A DNA stretch of 64,000 nt. It comes from Ceriagrion tenellum. Its lineage: Eukaryota > Arthropoda > Insecta > Odonata > Coenagrionidae. How positions within the stretch are numbered: position 1 is the first letter of the stretch; the number at the start of each line of letters is the position of its first letter. The stretch covers positions 95,988,559 to 96,052,558 of the forward strand of contig OY720639.1 of assembly GCA_963169105.1 (NCBI GenBank). Reading direction: 5' to 3'. Below, piece after piece: positions 54,990 through 64,000 of the stretch. Both the position numbers and the translations under genes were made by a program. The notes under the pieces were generated by a model. The model searched no databases. It was not told the origin of the DNA and saw only the letters and a program-made list of their open reading frames with translations.

Positions 54990-55345
54990 ATTCTAACTTA
55001 GAAGGTAGGCTTAGAGGAAAGTCGGAGTATCTCCTCCCGGTTTTCTACTCTTTCAGGGGCCTAACTACCTCTAGTATTTCCTTTTTCGCATCGGCATGAT
55101 CTACCCTTCTTTATTCTGTCTATGAAACCTATTCTCTTTCTTCCCCTTACCCGCTTGCTCAGCATCCTTCCCTCTATCACATTATTGACCAATCCCTCGC
55201 CCCTTATTACATCTTCCAGCCACCTACCTTGCCTATCCCGGATTTCTTGCAGAAGTTTCCTTTCCTCGCCCACCATCTCAAGCGCGTCTTCGTTAGTCTT
55301 CCTTTCCGGCAACCTTCTTCGTCCTTCATTAGGTTATGTCTAAAT
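54990..55345 (-). pseudogene. LINE family 2, C-terminal fragment
   Basis: Minus frame 55312-55061: G-E-E-R-K-L-L-Q-E-I, G-R-W-L-E-D-V-I, G-L-V-N, E-G-R-M-L, then R-G-R-K-R-I-G near the end. It aligns by eye with 34376-34975. A frame change is evident toward the end (E-K-G-N where A-K is expected). Truncated at its 5' side. Confidence 0.7.
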
Positions 55346-55349
55346 GAAC

Positions 55350-55450
55350 CTAGTTGGTTTCATCGCAGCTAACCTAGACAAGGTCGTTGGTTCGATGCCC
55401 GGTGATGGAGAATTTTTCTGTTGAATACCGACCGCTTCTTTAGTGTTGTG
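55350..55450 (+). mobile_element. tRNA-like SINE head, family uncertain
   Basis: CCTAGTTGGTTTCATCGCAG then GTCGTTGGTTCGATGCC gives A- and B-box-like segments with tRNA-like spacing. The following GGTGATGGAGAATTTTTCTG resembles the post-head segment of the SINE at 36345. Isolated head, no clear body. Confidence 0.45.
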
Positions 55451-56039
55451 TTGGATTCTCCATTTAATGCGATTACAGTCTCTTTGTCTTGCCGTCAGAT
55501 GGAATGCTAAATCTGTTCATCCCTTCGTCCATTTCGTTGACTGTCATTTGTCCCATTTTCCAGGTGCTGGCCGATTTGATAACGTAGCGATGTCAACGAC
55601 GTACAAAATCGTTTCTTTTCGTGTTCAGCGCATTAAAGAAAAAGTTCAATATTCATTGTAGTCTAATATATTTATGGCATTCGTAAATACGAATGCCTTT
55701 CACTCTGCTTCTCACTTTAGTTCTTAGAAAAGTAGTAATATTGTCTTTAGTTTTAGTATTATGACGTATTTTTGTGTAGTTCTGTTATTTTTTTTATTTT
55801 GACGTGAATTGATATTCCCTAGGTTATAGGGATGGTGACCTGAGAGTTTAGGAGTATAGGGCCTTTATCATTAAATATCGACGGCTTTTGATTTTATGTT
55901 TGGCAATCCATTTACCGTAGTCTCTTAATGCTGTAATGATGGCTTTTTACATGCTTTTCTTTAGCTCGCTTTTCCTTGGTTCATGGTTCCATGGTTACCA
56001 TTTCATTTCACATTATATGGTTACCATTTCTTTCCGCCT
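55451..56039. other. Non-coding stretch; possible acceptor at 55563
   Basis: TCATTTGTCCCATTTTCCAG looks like a splice acceptor before an open frame (to 55661) but no donor or homology supports an exon. Otherwise AT-rich. Confidence 0.2.
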
Positions 56040-56110
56040 GCCGTCTTAGCGTAGTGGTAAAGCATCGGACTCTCGCCCCCGTGTAGAGACTTCGTATCGA
56101 GTCTTGGCAA
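56040..56110 (+). mobile_element. tRNA-like SINE head flanked by similar 50-bp segments
   Basis: CTTAGCGTAGTGGTAAAGC (A box) and TCGTATCGAGTCTTGG (B-box-like) are spaced as in a tRNA. A roughly 50-bp segment with GCTTTTCTTTA..CTC..TTTT lies before (55951) and after (56132). The anticodon arm pairs poorly, so a functional tRNA is unlikely. Confidence 0.45.
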
Positions 56111-56654
56111 ATTTTTTTCCGAGGTAAATATTACGTGCTTTTCTTTAACTCTCTTTTTTCTAAGTTCAATGAATCCATGGTAGCCTCTGCATTTTACCGT
56201 AATACATTCGATTCCATTCGATTAAACGCTCCAAAGTTCCCTAAATCCATTGACATCACCCGTTTCTTCCTTTGTCCCATTCCATTTACTTTCCGTATGG
56301 TTCTGTACTTCCCTAATCATGCCCCTTCAAGTGCAATCCTGAACCCCTCACTCTGTCGGATATCACTTTCCTTCCCTCCGACCGCATGAAGCTCATAATC
56401 GTTCCAGCCGTACCTCTTGTCAGTGTTTAGAACCACTTAGCTCAGCAAGGCGTTTGTTTCGACGACTGATTGCTCTCTTTCGTTTTGAACTTTCGTACCT
56501 TATGTTATTCAGAGGCGTCGCATCGAGTGTACATCCAAGCGAATTTTTTTTTCTAGTAAACAGCCGTAGTTTTTTTTAGTCCTAGTTTATAAAATGTTTA
56601 TAAAACAACTTGTGTTTTTAAACATTTTTTAACTTGGACTAAAAAGTAAAAAAA
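56111..56654. other. Non-coding stretch, no feature seen
   Basis: AT-rich to T-rich; 84-residue frame at 56135-56389 has no recognised family. Confidence 0.3.
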
Positions 56655-57190
56655 GAAAAAAAGAATTTTTAAGCATGGTTTTCTAAAAAGATATAAAAAA
56701 ATCTAAAGGAAAAAAATCTTAATATCGTACTAAAAAAGAAAAAATAATATTTTCTGAAGTGAATGAAAATTTAGACTAGTACTGGAAATAATTAAATTCA
56801 ATTAAAGGAAGTTAGCCACCCAATTATAAGACCACAACGAAAAGCATGGGGCGCGACCTCATTTATATTTCGCACCTTAACTAAGTTCCTTTCAAGATTT
56901 TCTAGAAATTGTATATTGAAGCTCTCTATTCCATTGAATACCAAAAATCTTCATAGTTAATAAATTTATTTTGATGACGAAAAATGAAAGAGCGCCCCAC
57001 GCTTTTCGTTGTAGTCTTATCATTGTGCGGCTAATTTCCTAGAATTGAATTTAATTATTTCCAGCACTAGGCTAAATTTTCATTCACTTCAGAAAATATT
57101 ATTTTTTCTTTTTTAGTACGATATTAAGATATTTTTTCTTTTAGATTTTTTATATCTTTTTTGAAAAGTATGCTTAAAAATTCTTTTTTG
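56655..57190. repeat. 535-bp hairpin: about 206-bp inverted arms
   Basis: Left arm 56655-56860 and right arm 56985-57190 are reverse complements with scattered mismatches (shared words GATATAAAAAA, AATCTTAATATCGTACTAAA and, near the loop, CAACGAAAAGC). The central loop is about 124 bp. Arms are mostly A/T with a short GC-rich block (GGGGCGC) beside the loop. No ORF; a foldback element or an inverted pair of one repeat. Confidence 0.9.
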
Positions 57191-58844
57191 AATTTTTTTT
57201 ATTATTGAAATAATTGGCATTGATTCATCAGCTCTTTCTTAATGTACGGATTAAATCGTGTTGCTCATTATATTTTGATTATTGTGTCTTTTAAAAAATC
57301 TTACCTCGGCATTTCATTTTCTCTTTAGTATGTCCTAACGCTTGGCGAACTAATAGCATGCGTGCAATTTAACTCTAAAATTATGGGATGTGATTTTTAT
57401 TTTATTCTGAATAAATTTATTTCATGTCCTTACTCTAAAAATATTTGGTATCTAGCTGTCATCCGGAGTTTCATTTTGCATGAAAGTGAAACCCCTCTTT
57501 TTAATTTTTCAACGGAACCGTCAGTAGTCGCTTAATTCAGGTTACAATGTATGTTTATTTTTAAATTTTTATGCATTGAAATTTCCTAGGTTGAACTAAA
57601 TCATGAGGAAATAAGCTCCATCTGTATAAGATTCAACAAAACCGTCACTTCAAGAGTTTTCCGATTGTTTTTCATCAGCTTCCTGTTAATTTTCATTATA
57701 TGTACTCCTATTCTATATTCTGTGTAAGACGATTGCAAAAAATATGACTCCCTGCTTTGGTGTTTTATGGTCAGCTTCCGAAGTGGTTTTAGATGAAAAG
57801 TCTATTGCAGATCAATGGTCACTTCAAAGAGCCTCTCAGATATATAAGTTCACATAGGAAACTAATTTGACAGGTCATCCATTTAAAATGGCGCTTTCTC
57901 TTTGTTGTTCTCTTTGGTATCCTTGTTCTTCATTACGCTCATTTCTAGCCCTCTGCAGTCTGTGCTATTTTCTTTCTCGCTTTCTTTTAATCCAATTAAA
58001 TCTAAAGGGTTGATCCGTGTCATAGCCTCCTGAATACTGCCTTGTTAGTTGTAAAACCACCACGCTTTCACGCCGCTGTCAACGCCCTTACTTTTTTTAC
58101 TCGAGCAAACTCTAGATCCCTTTTCTTTCCCTTCTTCTCTTACTACGTGACTTGCGGGCACTTCCCGGGATGAAGATAGTCTCTTGATTCGGGGAACCCG
58201 GCTCCAATTTCGCCATAACTAAAAATCAATTCAATTAGAGCCGCTGTGGCCTTGGAACCCCCCTTCTCTCAAAAGGAGCGTAATTACCTCCTTGATTAAA
58301 GGCCGCTCGTATTTATTTTTTTTCCGTGGGGCGAATGATCTTCAGGGGGATGAGGGAGGCGCGGGTGGGTAGTTTTTGGAAGAGAAATTAAGGGGACGGA
58401 ATCGGAAGGGTTTTTTTGAACAAAGAAATCTTCCGGGGCACGTGGAGTTGAGCGTGCCGCGTTGAATGACAATTTTTCCGTGCGAACCGACTCCGCGAGC
58501 GGTTATGTCCTTGCGGTAAGTTTCGTGGTCGGAGGTGCGAAAGTATGCTCTGGCCATAAATCCAGCTTTACTGATCGTGTGCCGATCCCACAATGCCAAC
58601 TTTGAATGTTGCAGTGTATCTGAGGGTGGTATTACGATCGGCGTGTCCTGACGTGACGAATACGGGCCGTGGCGTTCAGTATTCCGTCGTCTTCCTATCA
58701 AGAAGAACCACTCTACGATTGACGCGAATATCCGCGACTACTGCTGACCATTTTTTGCTCACAGAGCTTTAAAAAGTTGCGAAGTTGATCGTTTATTTTC
58801 ATGTTTTATCATAAAAATATAGTCAGAATTTGTCATTCAGTCCG
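57191..58844. other. Unassigned; partial TIR-element piece and CpG-rich patch
   Basis: 57485-57552 repeats the end of the element at 53656 (AAGTGAAACCCCTCTTT; GGAACCGTCAGTAGTCGC). 58200-58720 is CpG-rich with a 119-residue minus frame (58342-58701) of no recognised family. Rest AT-rich. Confidence 0.35.
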
Positions 58845-59105
58845 AAGATTGATTTATTGCAGCCCTCGATCCTTCCCTATGTGATGCTCGATCCCTTGCT
58901 TCCTGGTAGCTATTCCTACGTCCTTTTCTCTTTATTTGGTCCATGTATTTATTCCTCTGTCTTCCTCTGGGAACTTTTCACCTAGTTTTTCCTTCAATTT
59001 TTTTAATCTAAACCATTGTGCCTCAGGGTGTGTCCAATCCACCTGAATCTTCATTTCTCGATGGTGTTCCTAATGGCCCTTTCTTCTGTTCTCCTCTAAA
59101 CTTCA
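58845..59105 (-). pseudogene. LINE family 1, minus-strand terminal 250 bp
   Basis: Reverse-complement match to the last part of ORF2 and the 3' end: TGACACACCCTGAG-type GH region near 59035 and the R-Y-Q/A-L-D-R block near 58900. Strongly decayed. The breakpoint near 59105 leaves only the extreme C-terminus. Confidence 0.7.
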
Positions 59106-60524
59106 TTGTTTAAAAAATATAGGTTATCCTCAAAAGTAGTGATGAAAATTGATTCAGGAAGGTTAATAATGCTTTACTGTATAGTGAAAAAAGGTATATG
59201 GTCAATCTGGAAATTAAATTTATCAACTATTGACAATTATGACTTGTGATTCTCTGCCGTTGGCGTAGCGTGACGGAAAAATTAGACTTTCAGAAGGTTT
59301 CCTCGTAATATGCTCCGTCCTCGTAATATGTTCTACTACATTACATATTACCAAGTTGTCGCGAACACCGCCATCCGTTTGCTTCATTTCGGAATACGTC
59401 GATCGTAATCCGGGCCTGGTATTTTTGGCTTGTTATCTGCTCAAACAATGAGGGTGGAACATGTATTCGTGGCCACTTCAATTACATTGTTGATTTCTAA
59501 GTAAATATTCTGCTCTTATTTAAATGCAAATTTTAATGGCTAAGAAATACAGGATTAATATGTCTAAATATTTACAGAGCGCAAACATATGAATACGTGT
59601 ACCATTTTATTAGCATTGAACGAGGGAAAATATGTCGATGGACCTTGCTAACATGGACGTAACATCGAATCAGGCATTAATCCAAGACTCACTGTATATC
59701 GGATAGGGCGCAGCTGTTCCCATGCGTGGAGCGGAAGGGTGATAGGAATGGTGGTGTTTGGGATATGAAGGCCACGCCCACTCCGAACCGCTATCGATAT
59801 CGCTGTGGGTTCCATAGTAGCTTCAACTGCACAATTTTGGGTGCAGTGTTAGCCAAATGATACATTTTCCTTTGAAAAAAATACTTAGGTCTCTTCTATT
59901 ACTGCTTGCTAATTCAGTGAACTCATCCGGGTGTTGTGTTCTGTAACAAAATGATGACGAAACTTCTGACTCGGTGTTTTAAAGAGGTTTTCAGCGTGGT
60001 GGCGTATGTATTTATGAAGGGCTTTTGTATTATGATTTATCTATGAAAGTTGATGAGTAGGTAGTTTTATTATACACGTTTCTAGTCATAAAAGATAGGG
60101 CGCCCACTTCAATGCAATGGTTTAGCTAGGTTGAGCGGAGGGGGGAGGTTCGCCTAGGGTGGCTGTTCTTTTCATTTCAAAATTTGAGTCATTAACGATT
60201 TAATCACTTTTTTAGCGACTAGAATGCTAAAATGATCAACTATGACAAAACTACTTGATTGTCATTGAAAAAAATTGTCCAAGGTCATAAATCCGACTGC
60301 ATAAAATACTTCTGTCAGCTGTTAATATAGCCACGGAGGTTATGGCAGAGCGCCCCAGGTGGCTAAAACTATAGCTACGCCACTGCTTCAATGCGGCGGT
60401 ATTAGGAAATCCAAGATGGCGGAGTAAAACATGTGAGAAAAGCTACTAAATAGCGCTTCCAATGTATTTTAACCTCCTGGTGATCAAGTCTTTTACTCTT
60501 GTACCCGCTCCTTTTGTTGGGTGG
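59106..60524. other. Non-coding stretch, no feature seen
   Basis: AT-rich; CCTCGTAATATG occurs twice close together (59303, 59319). No gene or RNA motif. Confidence 0.3.
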
Positions 60525-60838
60525 TTATTTGGGTAGGCGGAAGAGTATTGAGGTCATTTGTGCCATTAAGGATCGGCGGTGGGGATTATTCTGGGAATAA
60601 AGGAGGGGTCCAGAGCAACTCGCTGTCGTCATTAGCCTCCTGTTAACTACAGCGCAAAGGTGTTCACAGTTTCACGTCCAATCTGACGAACGGAGGGCAA
60701 TAAAGAGGCACACGTACTCTTGGCGTGACGAGTATTTATTTAGACCCCGACGGAAAATCTCCGTCACTGTCGGGATTCAAACCGAGGCTCTCGGGATGAG
60801 ATGTCAGCTTTACGGTGCCCACACCAACCCTATCCCCC
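60525..60838 (-). mobile_element. SINE family A, old degenerate copy
   Basis: Minus-strand order of family landmarks is preserved: head with GGTTGGTGTGGGCACC and TTTGAATCC, TTGGACGTGAAACTGTGAAC in the body, GGCTAATGACGAC, and the end GCCTACCCAAATAACC. Heavily substituted relative to 29701-29996. Confidence 0.6.
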
Positions 60839-61280
60839 GGAGAAATGCGAATGCTCGTATCGTCGATAATATCGGCCGCCGTCGTTGACTCTCGTTTCGA
60901 TTGCTGTCACATCCGCATTTTTCACTTTTCGCAGGAAAGCCTTCTCTCTACCCTCCGCCCTCCCTTAATGCAGACCCGGGGCCCCTCGCTCTCCATCCCC
61001 GTATCGCATTTCCGCTTCGGAATATTCCCGCTTCTTCTCGCGTGATAGTGAAGCGAAAGAATGGCGGCGGAGAGGGGTGGGGGAGGGCCTTTTCATGCGC
61101 TATCCGCTGTCAAAGGCAGGAAAGGAATTTTTTTATCCGTCATTTTTTTCCTTGCCCATTGGCCATTCTCTTTCTCTCTGTGTGAAGGTTCTTTTTGTTT
61201 GATGCTTCGCTGACGTAGGTCTCAAACGGGTTCGACAGGCCTAGGAGTGGATATCTTGGTGTTAACGTAGACGTGTAAGA
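60839..61280. other. CpG-bearing stretch, no gene recognised
   Basis: 60830-61200 is CpG-rich with overlapping + frames (60815-61185). No product recognised. Confidence 0.25.
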
Positions 61281-61354
61281 AAGAATCACTGGGGCAATAG
61301 CGCGTTTTTATCGGTCTCATTTTTCGGCCCTATTGCCTCATAAGTGATTGTCTT
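61281..61354. repeat. Short hairpin (20-25-bp arms)
   Basis: AAGAATCACTGGGGCAATAG (61281-61300) is complementary, with mismatches, to CTATTGCCTCATAAGTGATTG (from 61330). Loop about 29 bases. Downstream CAGCTGTGAGTG. No family assigned. Confidence 0.6.
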
Positions 61355-61541
61355 CAGCTGTGAGTGATTTTTTGAAAAATTTGGAAGATATATGGCTTTT
61401 TTGCTGGGCCCGTAATAATTTTACTCGAATCATTTTCCTCGAAACTAAGCGGAGTTCGCCACATCAAGGGGTCGTTTTCCTCTTTTTCCCAAATTCGTAA
61501 AATTTTATCGTATATTTACCTCCTCTCGTGGTGTAGAACTC

Positions 61542-62062
61542 TTATTGCAGTTGTTTCATGATATGAATTAGATTTTTGAGGCTGTTTGTATATAGTGGAA
61601 CAGTATGACTGAAGACATTGAATCCAATAAACTCTTCCTTATTTGACGTCTTGAGTGAGTCGTCAGCGTTTTGCAAGTTTCTATTAGCATCATCGAGGCT
61701 GATTCCGGAAAACTGTGCTGGTAAATGACAGTGATATTTTGTAATCAGGTCCATCCGTAAGTAATCAAGAAGAAAGAAAGGTTCCCGTGGCCTGTTCCTT
61801 CGAATAGCATTGATTACAAGTTTTCCCTTGGTAAACTTAAGGTAGCGCGAGCGAGATAGTTCCCCAATCATAATAGAGGCCATATTCGAATTATACGTTT
61901 TAACTTCTCCAGTTGTGAGAGACACGAATTAAATATTGCTTTATTAATGGTGCAATAATATAGTTTTACATGACATAAATTGTAAGTAATCAAAGGCAAA
62001 TATCTAAATAAGTCTTTAACTTGACTAATTTTTTTCACGTGGTACGTTTGAAACTGCTTCAA
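61542..62062 (-). pseudogene. Possible decayed coding region, two frames (unrecognised)
   Basis: Two overlapping minus-strand frames, 62062-61868 (64 codons) and 61925-61542 (127 codons), read like ordinary protein. The first codon of the longer frame is GTG, so no true ATG start is implied. If joined by a frameshift near 61900 they give about 170 residues. No splice sites bound it cleanly and no domain is recognised. It could be a chance frame, a broken host gene or a transposon ORF. Confidence 0.2.
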
Positions 62063-62159
62063 AACGGAGGGTTTATTGTGATCCCGAAGAATTTACTGCG
62101 CTGATAATATGATGAATTTTCAAAAATAGTTGAGGAAACACAAACTACACACTGTTGAT

Positions 62160-62400
62160 TTTTGGACGAGATCTATGTGTTAGAACTTACTCAATTGTAA
62201 AATAAGGTGTCTCTGGAGTGCATACACATACCATTTCCCGTATAAAATGGCTGGTATTTCCTGACAAATATCTCAGAAAGTAATGTGATAAGGGGTAAAA
62301 TTTTTGGTGTCAATGGAAGGGTGATATAATTTTCTTTAAATGGGACCAAATTCATTGACTTCTAGGTAAAATGATATTTCGCTCTAACTACCTTCATTGT
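62160..62400 (-). repeat. Unclassified interspersed repeat, inverted copy
   Basis: Reverse complement of the repeat at 63305: contains, on the minus strand, GTCAATGAATTTGGTCCCAT and GGAAATACCAGCCATTTTAT. Faces the + copy at 62515 across about 115 bp, so the pair could fold into a hairpin. Confidence 0.75.
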
Positions 62401-62514
62401 ATCTTACATGAAAAAAGTACTTTATATTTGGGCAAAGACACGTGAGAAAATTACTTGTATTAAATTATTCGCTCAGCCCACAAACAACGCCATGTGGACT
62501 ATATTAAGCATTTT

Positions 62515-62815
62515 CAGTTAGTTTTAGCGAGATATCGTTTCACCTAGAAAACAGTGATTTTGATCTCATTTGAAAGAAATATACCTCACCGTTTCAGAGA
62601 TTCCAAAACACCAGTCCCTGACCGCTCACATTCTCGAGATATTTTCCAAGAAATACCAGCAATTTTACTTGAGAAATGGTACGTGAATGCACTCCTGAGA
62701 GACATTATTTTAATAAATGAAAGAATTTTTAACACCTAGATCTCACTAAAAAATGAACAAGGTGTACTTTGTATGCTTTCTCTCGTATTTTTTAGTATAA
62801 ATCTAGAGATGGTAA
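62515..62815 (+). repeat. Unclassified interspersed repeat, direct copy 1
   Basis: Shares CATTTGAAAGAAATATACC, AAATACCAGCAATTTTAC and GGTACGTG with the + copy at 63305 and, inverted, with 62160. Further similarity continues to about 62990 (TTTCAGAATCACAAGAGTTC). No ORF or TIR recognised. Confidence 0.75.
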
Positions 62816-63304
62816 TCGTTTGGTGGAAATTATGGATTTTTCTCTTTCAATTAATCTTATGGTAATAAGTAACCAATTAATTGAATGATTAATCGACTTT
62901 TTTATAGTAAATCTTATAGTTGCCGCATTAATTTATTTCAGAATCACAAGAGTTCGCTGTGGAGTTTTAAACGCACCGCGAATTTACTTAGAATTTCAGT
63001 TGCATAAGTGTGATATGTTGCTATAATTACTTCGTTCTTCCTACAGCTTCTGAAATGAAAACGTAAAATCCGGATATGGTCTCCATTATGACTGGAAATA
63101 TCATGCTCAAGCTACATTTATTCATTCTTTTTTATTTTCCGGCGTAATTTTTGTCATACCTGTATTCTCGCTCTTTTTGAGCGGAAAGAGTATTACATAT
63201 TGCAGGAAACTAATCCAACCTTTATTTGGCGCAAGTTATTCATCACAGAGAAAATAAGAATAATTTTGTGGACGCCTCTAAATCATTCGTTTTGTAGATT
63301 CGCT

Positions 63305-63690
63305 TAGAATATTCATTAAGGTAGTTTGAGCGTGATATCATTCCACCTATAAATCAATGAATTTGGTCCCATTTGAAAGAAAAATATCTCACCCTTCCAA
63401 AGATACCCAAATAACTGACATTTACCTCATCTTTTACCGAGATACTTGGAAAAAATACCAGCCATTTTTCATGGGATATGGTACGCGCTTGATTTCATGA
63501 AGGACTTAATTTTAAAAATGAGGATTTTCTAAAGCCTAAATCTCGCCAAAAACTCAGCGGTGCGTAGCTTGTATGTTTCCTTATCTATTATTAAAATAAG
63601 TGATATGCCCACCGCAGTAATTTTTCAGAATCGCTTAAATCTTCCGTATGAAGGATTTTGAAAGCGCACTGCGTGGAAAAAAAGTCAAGT
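63305..63690 (+). repeat. Unclassified interspersed repeat, direct copy 2
   Basis: About 800 bp downstream of the 62515 copy, with the same order of words (CATTTGAAAGAAAAATATC; AAATACCAGCCATTTTTC; GGTACGCG; TTTCAGAATCG). The copies are well diverged. Function unknown. Confidence 0.75.
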
Positions 63691-64000
63691 TAGACACATA
63701 ACATTGGTATATTTATTTAATTACCGAGAACCACCCCCGAAAGAGGACGGTGAGATGGATACGCTTGAAATAAGCGCGGAAATTACGTAATGCTAAGAAA
63801 AGTAAACTAATTATCCTGCACAACGAATACTTCCCTAATGGCTAATGCAACTGAAGGTGCGCACAAAATTTCTACAAAATATTGTAAATACGGTTGTGTA
63901 ATTTCTGTGAATTGGGGAGTCAAATGGAAGCCTTAAAAACGTCGGAAACATTCAATTTACCTTGTCATTGTTCTGTAAGTTGGCAGTAGGTACAGTTACC
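63691..64000. other. Non-coding stretch, no feature seen
   Basis: AT-rich end of the window with no motif recognised. Confidence 0.35.

Noticed and set aside
55563..55661. Possible terminal exon after TTTTCCAG
   Set aside because: No upstream exon joins it in an open phase convincingly and no product is recognised.
56040..56110. Functional tRNA gene
   Set aside because: Poor anticodon and acceptor pairing; flanked by repeat-like segments, so a SINE head is more likely.

Overview
This 64 kb window looks like intergenic or deep intronic DNA from an animal nuclear genome, most likely an arthropod and probably an insect. That call is inference. It rests on AT-rich sequence with no operons or dense coding, many tRNA-derived SINEs, 5'-truncated non-LTR retrotransposons, Penelope-like retroelement remnants, and short TIR elements with target-site duplications. 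I cannot place it to order or species. No intact, recognisable protein-coding gene is present, and no rRNA, true tRNA gene or CRISPR array.

Nearly everything I can support is repeat-derived. (1) Penelope-like element (PLE) debris with hammerhead-ribozyme-like motifs occurs at 778-897, 2620-3600, 5166-5233, 6548-6762, 22483-22628, 43219-43262 and 51053-51270; four of these loci are large palindromes. (2) SINE family A, with a tRNA-like head and a shared body, lies at 6838-7105 (-), 8255-8358 and 8656-8940 (+), 11061-11366 (+), 14693-14958 (-), 17206-17515 (-), 29701-29996 (+), 43930-44150 (+) and 60525-60838 (-), with relatives at 15668-15790, 36345-36590 and 53310-53410. Other tRNA-like SINEs are at 17025, 26069, 55350 and 56040. 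(3) LINE 3' ends: one family at 10862, 20812, 27462/27905, 35628, 52195 and 58845; a second at 34376 and 54990; CR1/Jockey-like tails at 27546 and 33448.

(4) DNA-transposon-like pieces: a 462-bp TIR family in three copies (11599, 22646, 39965), a TA-flanked element at 12807-13438, MITEs with TAA/TTA duplications at 31541, 35348 and 54108, a 2-kb TIR element at 45006-47004, and an element at 53656. (5) Local structures: a 401-bp tandem duplication (7958-8759), a 132-bp tandem pair (7167), an 18/26-bp minisatellite (19202-19530), a 535-bp hairpin (56655-57190), and a repeat trio at 62160-63610.

The only hints of a host gene are three short + strand open segments bounded by plausible splice sites (20194-20385, 39030-39083, 48197-48312) whose intron phases fit together. 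They match no family I recognise and are given low confidence. CpG-rich patches (about 3780-4515, 6060-6400, 21750-22260, 28500-28950, 32150-32700, 35990-36330, 42590-42960, 58200-58720, 60830-61200) stand out from the AT-rich background and could be regulatory, but nothing in them shows it directly.
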